Shown piece after piece: positions 8,959 through 14,696 of a stretch of 45,653 nt of DNA. The notes beneath the pieces were generated by a model that did not search any database, was not told where the DNA came from, and was given only the letters and a program-made list of their open reading frames with translations. Location of the stretch: contig JAHYIW010000023.1 of the NCBI GenBank assembly GCA_019429445.1, positions 1 to 45,653 of the forward strand. Direction: 5' to 3'. A program made the translations under genes and the position numbers. The stretch comes from Desulfuromonadaceae bacterium (GTDB lineage Bacteria; Desulfobacterota; Desulfuromonadia; Desulfuromonadales; JAHYIW01). Each line of letters opens with the position of its first letter. The first letter of the stretch is position 1.

Positions 8959-9306
8959 TTGGCACGCATCGTGCCAAAACTCACCGCCTGCGCCTTGAAA
9001 AAGATGGTGACTGTGACGCTATTGATGCACGAAACAGCACCGCGCTTGTCACCCGAAATGATTTGTCTCCACTGCTTCAGCTGAAGAGGGTTTTGCCGCT
9101 ATGACTGAGCTGGCTAATGGGGAACAGGGGCGCGACTGGTGCTGGTCCCCAACGTGTAAGAGGCGCTGAATTTGCCAATGGGGCGGCATCTGGATAATGA
9201 TCAGTTTCAGGCGATTCCTGGCGCGAGTGTAAAAGGCGAGTCGCCCGACAGTTTGTCCTGCTGAAAACTGAACAGCTATTTTAAAACCCAATCGGAGGGA
9301 GATGAA
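8959..9306. other. Intergenic stretch, no gene recognised
   Basis: About 350 bases between the glycan-cluster terminator and the ORF6N gene. Short open frames on both strands (for example the minus-strand frame 9049-9291) lack a ribosome-binding site and resemble no family I know. It may be decayed coding DNA at the border of the accessory strip. The last ten bases hold a GGAGGG ribosome-binding site for the next gene. Confidence 0.4.
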
Positions 9307-9864
9307 ATGTCACATTTTATCAAGTCTGAAGAAGTCGAGAGTATGGTTCTTGAAATCCGTGGGCAACGAGTTCTTCTGGACTGCGATCTTGCAAAAATCT
9401 ACGGAGTCGAGACCAAGAGAGTGAACGAAGCTGTTAAAAATAACCCCGAAAAGTTTCAGCCCGGCTACCTGTTTGAATTGAGTGAGAAGGAGTTTGAGGA
9501 TTTGCGGTCGAAACTTTCGACCGCAAATTTCGCCAAAACCAGAACGATTCCCAAGGCCTTCACCGAAAAGGGGCTCTACATGCTGGCCACCGTTCTCAAG
9601 GGGCCGGTGGCAACGCAGGCAACCGTCGCCATTATTGAAACTTATGCAAAGCTTCGCGAACTTTCGCGCAATATCAAACAACTCTCGGAGTCTCCGGCAA
9701 AAAACAGGCAGCAATCGTTGATGCAAAGAAGCGGTGAACTGATTGCCGAGATTCTCGACGATGACCTGCAGAGCAATGAAGCCGAAACTTCGATAGAACT
9801 GAACTTCGCGGTTCTGAAATTCAAGCACACGGTCAAGAAAAAGCGTGGGAAAGGCGCGTCGTAA
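9307..9864 (+). CDS. ORF6N domain protein (phage/accessory DNA-binding family)
   Basis: A 185-residue protein with an N-terminal ORF6N domain: VLLDCDLAKIYGVETKRVNEAV at roughly 20-41, then NPEKFQPGYLFEL and the FTEKGLYMLATVL segment, the family's characteristic order. ORF6N proteins are related to KilA-N/Bro-type phage proteins and are common in mobile or defence-related neighbourhoods; their precise role is unknown. The C-terminal third is charged and ends in a basic KKKRGKG tail. The ATG is preceded by CGGAGGGAG. The decayed VapB sequence begins in the following bases, so this gene borders a strip of toxin-antitoxin remnants. Confidence 0.85.
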   Translation: MSHFIKSEEVESMVLEIRGQRVLLDCDLAKIYGVETKRVNEAVKNNPEKFQPGYLFELSEKEFEDLRSKLSTANFAKTRTIPKAFTEKGLYMLATVLKGPVATQATVAIIETYAKLRELSRNIKQLSESPAKNRQQSLMQRSGELIAEILDDDLQSNEAETSIELNFAVLKFKHTVKKKRGKGAS

Positions 9865-9878
9865 TCAGCTCGCTGCTG

Positions 9879-10076
9879 ACCGCCATCGACCTCATCGATG
9901 ACAAATTGATTGAACGAGCCTGGCAGATCGGGCGGCACAAGACTAAAAAAGCGGTGGTAACGGAGGCCCTGGAGGAATATATTCTGCGTCGCCAGCAGCT
10001 GGACATGGTCGGGCTGTTTCATCGGGTCGAGTTTGACCCCGATTACGACTATAAAGAGCAGCGTCGGCGCTCATGA
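9879..10076 (+). pseudogene. VapB-type antitoxin remnant without a start codon
   Basis: A frame ending at the TGA 10074-10076 reads TAIDLIDDKLI, then KKAVVTEALEEYI and a C-terminal KEQRRRS. This matches the small VapB antitoxins that precede VapC toxins (ribbon-helix-helix part followed by a toxin-binding tail). No ATG, GTG or TTG lies at the expected N-terminus, where family members begin with a few residues before the first strand; only CTG codons are available. The stop overlaps the VapC start through ATGATG, the normal vapBC arrangement. With the truncated toxin next door I read it as a decaying antitoxin, though rare CTG initiation cannot be excluded. Confidence 0.65.
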
Positions 10077-10125
10077 TGGTTCTGGTTGACACCGGTGTGT
10101 GGTCGGTTGCTTTGCGCAGACAGTG
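10073..10125 (+). pseudogene. VapC toxin fragment (PIN domain N-terminus only)
   Basis: The first ~17 codons read MMVLVDTGVWSVALRRQ, the N-terminal strand of a PIN-domain VapC toxin including the first catalytic Asp (VDTGVW). Resemblance to VapC then stops; the frame stays open only because it runs antisense through relE. The rest of the ~130-residue toxin is missing, so no active nuclease is made. The break point adjoins the 3' end of the intact relBE locus on the other strand, suggesting that relBE arrival or an associated deletion removed the toxin body. Confidence 0.68.
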
Positions 10126-10151
10126 TAGAGTAGCGGATGTTTCCGCTTGGC

Positions 10152-10424
10152 TTATGCTTTACCATAAGCCTTGCTACGGTGTCCAACCATCAGAACCAGA
10201 ACGAGAATGTTTTTGTCTTGAATCTCGCAGATCAGGCGATAGGCACCGACGCGATACTTCCAGCGGCCTGTCAGTTCTTTCCTTAGGGGCGCACCATAAC
10301 GGCGCGGATCGTCCTCGGTGCTGATTCTCTCTCGCAAGTAGCGGACAATTTCTGTCTGGATTTGATGGTCAAGCTTGGTTAACTGCTTTTTGGCAGTATT
10401 GGTAATTTCAATCCGCCAAACCAA
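10152..10424 (-). CDS. relE: RelE/ParE-superfamily toxin
   Basis: A 90-residue RelE-type protein: a VWRIEITNTAKKQL start, a central DDPRRYGAPLRKEL segment, and GRWKYRVGAYRLICEI followed by VLVLMVGHRSKAYG, the standard C-terminal RelE strand order with basic residues. RelE toxins cut mRNA in the ribosomal A site. The preferred start is TTG at 10424, giving the family-typical MVWRIEI and a 17-base overlap with relB; a TTG at 10445 would add seven residues. The stop codon lies inside a perfect 8-bp inverted repeat (GGCTTATG/CATAAGCC, 10149-10170). It shares an operon with the antitoxin gene upstream. Confidence 0.85.
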   Translation of the reverse strand: MVWRIEITNTAKKQLTKLDHQIQTEIVRYLRERISTEDDPRRYGAPLRKELTGRWKYRVGAYRLICEIQDKNILVLVLMVGHRSKAYGKA

Positions 10425-10632
10425 GCTCTCGCTCCAGGTCTTCAAGGGTGTGGGTTCGTTCCTTCCCCGATTCGACGCGTTTCAGGATCTCGTCGGAGAG
10501 GTAGGCTGCTTCCAGATCATCCAGATGTTCAAGAATGGCTTCGCGGGCATAAAATGATTTTGAGCGGCCTGATCGTTTTGCCAGTGCTTCCAGACGACGT
10601 TCGATATCTTCAGGTAATCGAAGGGCAAGCAT
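10408..10632 (-). CDS. relB: RelB/RHH-type antitoxin
   Basis: A 74-residue ribbon-helix-helix antitoxin. The N-terminus MLALRLPEDIERRLEALAK gives the DNA-binding strand and first helix, KSFYAREAILEHLDDLE the second helix, and the acidic C-terminal tail should wrap the RelE toxin. The ATG has a GGAGGC ribosome-binding site. It is the first gene of relBE and should repress its own promoter; a 13-bp perfect palindrome overlies the predicted -35 (see the promoter entry). Length and arrangement are normal, so the module looks intact. Confidence 0.87.
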   Translation of the reverse strand: MLALRLPEDIERRLEALAKRSGRSKSFYAREAILEHLDDLEAAYLSDEILKRVESGKERTHTLEDLERELGLAD

Positions 10633-10667
10633 GAGAGCCTCCTTTGCTATACATGTAAATCAACATC

Positions 10668-10697
10668 ATACTAGCTCAATACTTGTTGTCTGACAAC
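10668..10697 (-). promoter_or_regulatory. relBE promoter with palindromic operator
   Basis: Read on the minus strand, TTGTCA (10691-10696) and TAGTAT (10668-10673) form -35 and -10 boxes with a 17-base spacer. The perfect palindrome GTTGTC-A-GACAAC (10685-10697) covers the -35, as expected for a RelB autorepression site. A second palindrome, TACATGTA (10650-10657), lies between the -10 and the relB start. Confidence 0.6.
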
Positions 10698-10964
10698 GTG
10701 TATTTAATTTTGTGTATTTAATTTGTTGAAATGCGGGACACTGCTCAGATAGATCAAATGCTTTAACAAAACGCTGGTTTTCATGATTTGCGCTGATTAA
10801 GGCAGGAACACAGGAGCATAAAAAATTGTCAGGGGTGCTCAGACACCTGATGCGTTTTTTCAGTGTTTATCCGCATCCTGTAAAATATGCGTAATTTGAA
10901 TTGACAATTCTTTACTACGAAAAGAATACGCACTCACAGGAAGTGCTGAGGATTTATCGAATGA
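10698..10964. other. Intergenic region between relBE and the GT-C gene; orphan terminator inside
   Basis: About 270 non-coding, AT-rich bases. It contains a hairpin with a T-run on the + strand at 10829-10860, although no + strand gene lies just upstream. A possible -35 (TTGACA, 10901-10906) with a poor -10 precedes the GT-C gene. No protein-coding frame is convincing. Confidence 0.45.
10829..10860 (+). terminator. Orphan terminator-like hairpin
   Basis: TCAGGGGTG pairs with CACCTGA (one bulged G) around a CTCAGA loop and is followed by GCGTTTTTT. Nothing on the + strand upstream encodes a protein, since relBE is read the other way, so it may end a short untranslated transcript or block read-through into the next gene. 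Confidence 0.45.
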
Positions 10965-11006
10965 ATGAAGCGGTTGCCGGGGTGCCGGGAGCAGAAGGGG
11001 GCGGTC

Positions 11007-12437
11007 ATGGATGACGGGAGGCGCGGGAAAAAATTTCTGAGCTGGTGCGCACGGCATTCAATCCTGAGCGCCGCGGTGCTGTTGCTGCTGGGCGGTTTTG
11101 TTTTGTATGCCCGCTCTTTTGGTCACCAGTGGACCTATGACGATATCGTGGTGCTGGTGCAGAACCCCGATATTCGCTCGTGGCCGGAGTTTTTCACAGA
11201 CAGCTATCCTGGTCGGCCGCTACGCGAGTTGAGCTTTATGCTCGACTATCAGTTTTTTGGACTGAACCCGGCGGGGTATCATGTGCAGAGTATCTTCTGG
11301 CATGGTCTGAACGCCGTGCTGCTTTTTATCCTGACCTTGCGCCTGGGGGGCAACCGCTTTGCCGCCTGGTGTGCGGCCCTGCTTTTTCTGGCGCATCCGC
11401 TGGCGGTGGAGGTGGTGGCCAATATTTCGCATCGCAAGGACAGCCTGGCGCTGGCTTGTGCCTTGCTGGCGCTGCTCGCCTACGTTGAGGTCTTTCGGGA
11501 TCGGGATCGGTGGCGGCGCTGGGGATGGTTTGGCTGTGCGGTGGCGTTGGCCGTCACGGCGTATTACGGCAAACAGAACACGGTGATGATCTGGCCGTTG
11601 TTCCTCGCCTACGAGGCGCTTTTTGTCCCGCGGGAGGCCCGTTTGCTGTTACGTTTTCCGCGCTTGCTGGGTGTGGCGACGGTGACGGCGATCGCTGTTG
11701 CGGGGGTGCTGCGCTGGCCGCTGATCGAGCGTTTGCTGCAGCAGCGCCAGTGGGAGATCCGGGGTATCTTGGCTAAGTTGGGGTACCTTGGGGATGGGGG
11801 GGAGCCGGTTTATCTGGCGACAATTTTCAAGGCGCTGCTGTTGATGCTGCAAAAAATGGTGATTCCGACCGGGCTGGCGGTGGAGTATGATCTTGCTGTG
11901 CCTGACGGGTGGACCGTTGGGCTGATTGGCGCGGCGCTGGTCTTTTTTGCCGGGTATGCCACCGCCCTGTGGTGGACTTTTCGCCATCTGCGCGGTGCAT
12001 GTTTCGGGTTGCTGTGGTTCGGGCTGCTGTGGTTGCCCACCTCGGGGTTGTGGCCGCTGAGTTATCTGCTGGCGGATCGTTATCTGTATGCGCCACTGGC
12101 CGGGGTGTTCATCGTGGTCGGGATCTCCGTGGGGATGCTGTGGAAGCGGTGGTCGCGTCCGTTGACGATACTGCTGTCGGCAGTTGTCCTGCTTCTGGCA
12201 ACGCTGACCTGGCAGCAGAATATGGTCTGGCGTTCCCCGTTGACGCTCTGGAGTCAGGCGGTCAAGGTCAGTCCGGAATCATCGTATGCCCTCGGCTTTC
12301 TCGGTATGGTTTATATCGAACAGCGGCAGCCGCGACTGGCGCTGCCGTTGTTGCGCAAGGCGGCGCAAAACCGGTTTAATCCGGAAGCGAAACGCGCGCT
12401 GGATTATGTCGAGAGGCAGTTGCGCTTTTCACGGTAG
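11007..12437 (+). CDS. GT-C-fold membrane glycosyltransferase-like protein with C-terminal TPR
   Basis: This 476-residue polytopic protein resembles bacterial TMTC/PMT-like proteins. The first periplasmic loop after an N-terminal membrane helix carries HQWTYDDIVVLVQNP, with the acidic DD pair typical of GT-C transferases; the PGRPLRELSFMLDY and GYHVQSIFWHGLNA segments are also typical. About ten further hydrophobic segments follow. The last ~60 residues (SSYALGFLGMVYIEQ...) form a tetratricopeptide unit. GT-C enzymes use lipid-phosphate-linked sugars. The chosen ATG has a GGGGGCGG purine stretch upstream; an in-frame ATG at 10965 would add 14 residues. Donor and acceptor are unknown, and no glycan gene is adjacent. 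Confidence 0.72.
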   Translation: MDDGRRGKKFLSWCARHSILSAAVLLLLGGFVLYARSFGHQWTYDDIVVLVQNPDIRSWPEFFTDSYPGRPLRELSFMLDYQFFGLNPAGYHVQSIFWHGLNAVLLFILTLRLGGNRFAAWCAALLFLAHPLAVEVVANISHRKDSLALACALLALLAYVEVFRDRDRWRRWGWFGCAVALAVTAYYGKQNTVMIWPLFLAYEALFVPREARLLLRFPRLLGVATVTAIAVAGVLRWPLIERLLQQRQWEIRGILAKLGYLGDGGEPVYLATIFKALLLMLQKMVIPTGLAVEYDLAVPDGWTVGLIGAALVFFAGYATALWWTFRHLRGACFGLLWFGLLWLPTSGLWPLSYLLADRYLYAPLAGVFIVVGISVGMLWKRWSRPLTILLSAVVLLLATLTWQQNMVWRSPLTLWSQAVKVSPESSYALGFLGMVYIEQRQPRLALPLLRKAAQNRFNPEAKRALDYVERQLRFSR

Positions 12438-12470
12438 ATGACAGCAAGGACCTTGAATGGATCGGGCACC

Positions 12471-12896
12471 CTATGGTGAAGGCGTGAAGCCCTCCTCGGT
12501 TAAAGCCTGTTTTACAAGCTCGCGAGTTTGCTCGGCAATGGCAATGGCGTGACGTGCTTCAGTAGCGCTGACTGGTTCGTCTACTCCCGGATAACGCGTT
12601 GTGATGGCATAGGGGGTGAGTGTTTCGGCTTCTGTCAGGGTGTCCGCCCAGCCTCTTTTTTGCTGGGCAAGTTCAATGAGACGACCAAGATTGTGGGTGA
12701 AGGGAAAATCTATTGAGTGCAGGACCAGATAGGCTTTCAGATATTTTTCGGCACACTGTTGGGCATGATAGGCAATGAGACGATAGGGGACGGAAGATTC
12801 CATGTGGAGACCGTGACGGGCCAGGAGCAGGTCCTCGTCACCGTATTCAATCCATTGACGGACTTTGTTGCAGATGTCGTGGTCAGTGGCGGACAT
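12471..12896 (-). CDS. HEPN domain protein of a MNT-HEPN toxin-antitoxin pair
   Basis: A 141-residue HEPN protein (from ATG at 12896). WIEYGDEDLLLARH gives the first helix, and SVPYRLIAYHAQQCAEKYLKAYL the conserved HAQQxxEKxLKA helix; the C-terminal part has TTRYPG and EARHAIAIAE. HEPN proteins paired with a minimal nucleotidyltransferase form a known class of toxin-antitoxin modules, in which the nucleotidyltransferase modifies and silences the HEPN RNase. RYPGVDEP...RH near the C-terminus may supply the RNase residues, but the canonical RX4-6H spacing is not obvious there, so toxicity is uncertain. A GAGGGG ribosome-binding site precedes the ATG, inside the end of the MNT gene (14-base overlap). 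Confidence 0.85.
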   Translation of the reverse strand: MSATDHDICNKVRQWIEYGDEDLLLARHGLHMESSVPYRLIAYHAQQCAEKYLKAYLVLHSIDFPFTHNLGRLIELAQQKRGWADTLTEAETLTPYAITTRYPGVDEPVSATEARHAIAIAEQTRELVKQALTEEGFTPSP

Positions 12897-13200
12897 AGAG
12901 AATTTTCCCCTCTTGCCACGCTGGTCTGGCGACGGTTCCCGAGATGTCCTTGTCGCGCTCGAATTCTTCAGGAGTAAGAATGACAATGTCGCGTGCAAAA
13001 CCGCTGCCGCGAAGTGCGCGATCCATTTTTACCATCAGGTCACGGCGACTTCCATGTACTTCGGTGATAATCAAAAGGTCGACATCGCTGTGCTGGTCAG
13101 CATCGTTGCGGGCCTGAGAACCGAAAAGAATGATTTTTTCGGGTTGGAATGATTCAGCGAGTGTCAAGATGGCTGATTGCAAGGCTTGCTGAGTGACCAT
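12883..13200 (-). CDS. MNT-type nucleotidyltransferase, antitoxin partner of HEPN
   Basis: A 105-residue minimal nucleotidyltransferase. The active-site motif LFGSQARNDADQHSDVDLLI contains the GSx10DxD signature with both metal-binding aspartates. In MNT-HEPN modules this enzyme AMPylates the HEPN toxin. Start choice: the frame stays open far upstream through a heptamer array, which would add an artificial LFALCSL repeat, but the ATG at 13200 gives the normal family N-terminus (MVTQQALQSAILTLAE). The ribosome-binding site there is weak (AAGAGAAA). The heptamer array ends 53 bases upstream of this ATG. Confidence 0.87.
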   Translation of the reverse strand: MVTQQALQSAILTLAESFQPEKIILFGSQARNDADQHSDVDLLIITEVHGSRRDLMVKMDRALRGSGFARDIVILTPEEFERDKDISGTVARPAWQEGKILYVRH

Positions 13201-13253
13201 AAATTTCTCTTGCCGGTTGAAAAGGTTTTTAAAGCTGTCGAATTTGGCGACAG

Positions 13254-13369
13254 GAGCAAAGAGCAAAGAGCAAAGAGCAAAGAGCAAAGAGCAAAGAGCA
13301 AAGAGCAAAGAGCAAAGAGCAAAGAGCAAAGAGCAAAGAGCAAAGAGCAAAGAGCAAAGAGCAAAGAGC
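13254..13369. repeat. Heptanucleotide tandem repeat, 16.6 copies of GAGCAAA
   Basis: The unit GAGCAAA repeats without a single mismatch from 13254 to 13365 (16 full copies) plus GAGC. On the minus strand it reads TTTGCTC, a pyrimidine-rich leader-side array between dciA and the MNT gene. The unit contains no stop codon in any frame on either strand, which explains the spurious open frames here. Seven is not a multiple of three, so copy-number change would shift any frame read across it. Such perfect short repeats usually vary in number by slipped-strand replication. Confidence 0.97.
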
Positions 13370-13451
13370 TGTAAATATCTTGTACGATGTTAACAATAAG
13401 ACAAATGAACAGCGCTGACAACTGGAAAACATTATCCGCGCGTTTGCCTGG

Positions 13452-13958
13452 TCAGTCTGAAGTTTTACGACTTTTTGCGAGTCTCATCTGCAGTTCCAGC
13501 AGCTTGCCAAGCTCTTCGCGCAGGTCATCGTCTGCCAGGGCGGCCACGGTGTCTGTAACGTGTTCGCGTTCGGTGGCGGTTAATTGCGCCAGCGGCGGTT
13601 TGGGCGGTGGCGGGCTGACGGGGGGGGTAACCTGCCCGCGGCGGAAGAACAGGTCGTCAATCAGTTGTTCGCCGAGGCGGTCGTTGAGACGCTTGAGAAT
13701 TTGCGGTTTGAGCAGTTGCAGCTGCTGCATCCATACCGGCTGGTCAACCCGGACCTCAAGAATGGCGTCGCGGATGCGCAGCGGGTGGGCATGGGTGGCG
13801 ATCTGCGGGCCGACAACGTCATGCCAGAATTGCCACAGGCGGTAAGCGCGCAGTTTTTTCTGTCGCTCAGGGGGAGCGAAAAAATTGTTCAGCACCTCGC
13901 TGATGCCGGTAGGGGTATGAGAGCGGCGTGTCTCGCCGTCGTTCGCTGACGTATTCAC
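13452..13958 (-). CDS. DUF721/DciA-family protein
   Basis: A 168-residue protein of the DUF721 family, to which the helicase loader/operator DciA belongs. The core segment LRAYRLWQFWHDVVGPQIATHAHPLRI followed by AILEVRVDQPVWMQQLQLLK is diagnostic (W..VVG..IA.HA.P), and a basic-to-acidic low-complexity tail follows. DciA proteins interact with the replicative helicase DnaB; whether this copy does so is inferred. The start is GTG at 13958, which overlaps the stop of the upstream membrane-protein gene as GTGA, implying coupling. An open frame extends to 14102 but only runs antiparallel through that gene's sequence. Confidence 0.8.
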   Translation of the reverse strand: MNTSANDGETRRSHTPTGISEVLNNFFAPPERQKKLRAYRLWQFWHDVVGPQIATHAHPLRIRDAILEVRVDQPVWMQQLQLLKPQILKRLNDRLGEQLIDDLFFRRGQVTPPVSPPPPKPPLAQLTATEREHVTDTVAALADDDLREELGKLLELQMRLAKSRKTSD

Positions 13959-14185
13959 GGTTTCTTGCAGCGGCTGCCGATAATCTGCCCGGCCACGGCC
14001 ATGGCCACGGTCACGGGGATGATGTTCCAGGTAAACCCGAAATAAAGGCGCAAGGCAATGATGAAGGGGATCGACAGATGAATATACAGGAACCAGCGCC
14101 ACGAATATTTTGGGGTGTCGTGGCGCAGATAGCCGAGCGGCAGGTTGGCAATAAATGCGAAGCCGAGTAAGGCGGTCAGGGGCAT
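13955..14185 (-). CDS. Small membrane protein coupled to the DUF721 gene
   Basis: A 76-residue hydrophobic protein from the ATG at 14185 (MPLTALLGFAFIANLPLGYLR), with a TTG at 14203 as an alternative adding six residues. It has two or three likely membrane segments (residues ~2-18, ~30-50 and ~54-72) and a short basic end (GSRCKKP). Its stop overlaps the GTG start of the DUF721 gene by four bases, so the two are probably translated together. The run ending NIIPVTVAMAVAGQIIGSR looks like a final helix. I recognise no function. It resembles small conserved hypothetical membrane proteins of this bacterial group. Confidence 0.65.
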   Translation of the reverse strand: MPLTALLGFAFIANLPLGYLRHDTPKYSWRWFLYIHLSIPFIIALRLYFGFTWNIIPVTVAMAVAGQIIGSRCKKP

Positions 14186-14346
14186 ATAATGTGTAAAATC
14201 CAAAAAATACGACCAGTCAGATACGATTTAAATTTATAAAACAGAGCGTCAGGGTACAATGATCATTCGTCATCTGTCAATCTGATATGGCGGATAGTGT
14301 GGTCATCGGAAATGCTTTTTCCGGTCGAGTGCCGGGGGGTGGTAAT

Positions 14347-14607
14347 ATGGTTCGCGATAAAGATTTTGTCATTATTTTTCATTCGATGCATCGGGTGATG
14401 CAGGCGGAAAAGATTCTCAAACGCGCAAAGATCGATATCCTGCTGATTCCGGTGCCGCGTCAACTGTCATCCGATTGCGGGCTGGCCATTCGTTATACGC
14501 CGCTTGAGGCCGCGCGTGTCAAGGAGGCGCTGCGCGAAGCCGGGCTGTGCCCTGCTGAGTGTTATCAGTATGCGCAGCGCAAGTATCTTGCAGTGACCGC
14601 AGCTTGA
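14347..14607 (+). CDS. DUF3343 family protein
   Basis: An 86-residue protein from the ATG at 14347 after a GGGGGGTGG purine stretch. FVIIFHSMHRVMQAEKILKR, VPRQLSSDCGLAIRY and the C-terminal AGL..AECYQ segment match DUF3343. DUF3343 proteins are small alpha-beta proteins related to sulfur/selenium-carrier partners, and the conserved Cys in SSDCGLAIRY is the likely functional residue. The role is unproven. An upstream in-frame ATG at 14287 would add 20 residues without family character. It is read toward ffh, which has its own promoter just downstream. Confidence 0.75.
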   Translation: MVRDKDFVIIFHSMHRVMQAEKILKRAKIDILLIPVPRQLSSDCGLAIRYTPLEAARVKEALREAGLCPAECYQYAQRKYLAVTAA

Positions 14608-14627
14608 GTGTCGTCCCGCGTTTTCCC

Positions 14628-14656
14628 TTGACAGCTATTTGACCCTCATCTATATT
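14628..14656 (+). promoter_or_regulatory. Sigma-70-type promoter of ffh
   Basis: TTGACA (14628-14633) and TATATT (14651-14656) are separated by exactly 17 bases, ~40 bases before the ffh start. The -35 is a perfect consensus. It probably also drives the downstream translation genes. Confidence 0.75.
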
Positions 14657-14696
14657 GCGTAATTCGCAAAACCAAGGGAGAGCGTGACGTTTCACC

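Noticed and set aside
10073-10324. 83-residue protein continuing from the VapC start
   Set aside because: Only the first ~17 residues resemble VapC; the rest is antisense of relE.
13254-13369. CRISPR array
   Set aside because: The unit is seven bases with no spacers; it is a simple tandem repeat.
13164-13432. Minus- and plus-strand frames encoding LFALCSL or KEQRAKS repeats
   Set aside because: They exist only because the heptamer has no stop codon in any frame; there is no ribosome-binding site and no protein family.
13958-14102. N-terminal extension of the DUF721 protein
   Set aside because: The extra 48 residues overlap the upstream membrane-protein gene and are not family-like; the GTG with GTGA overlap fits better.
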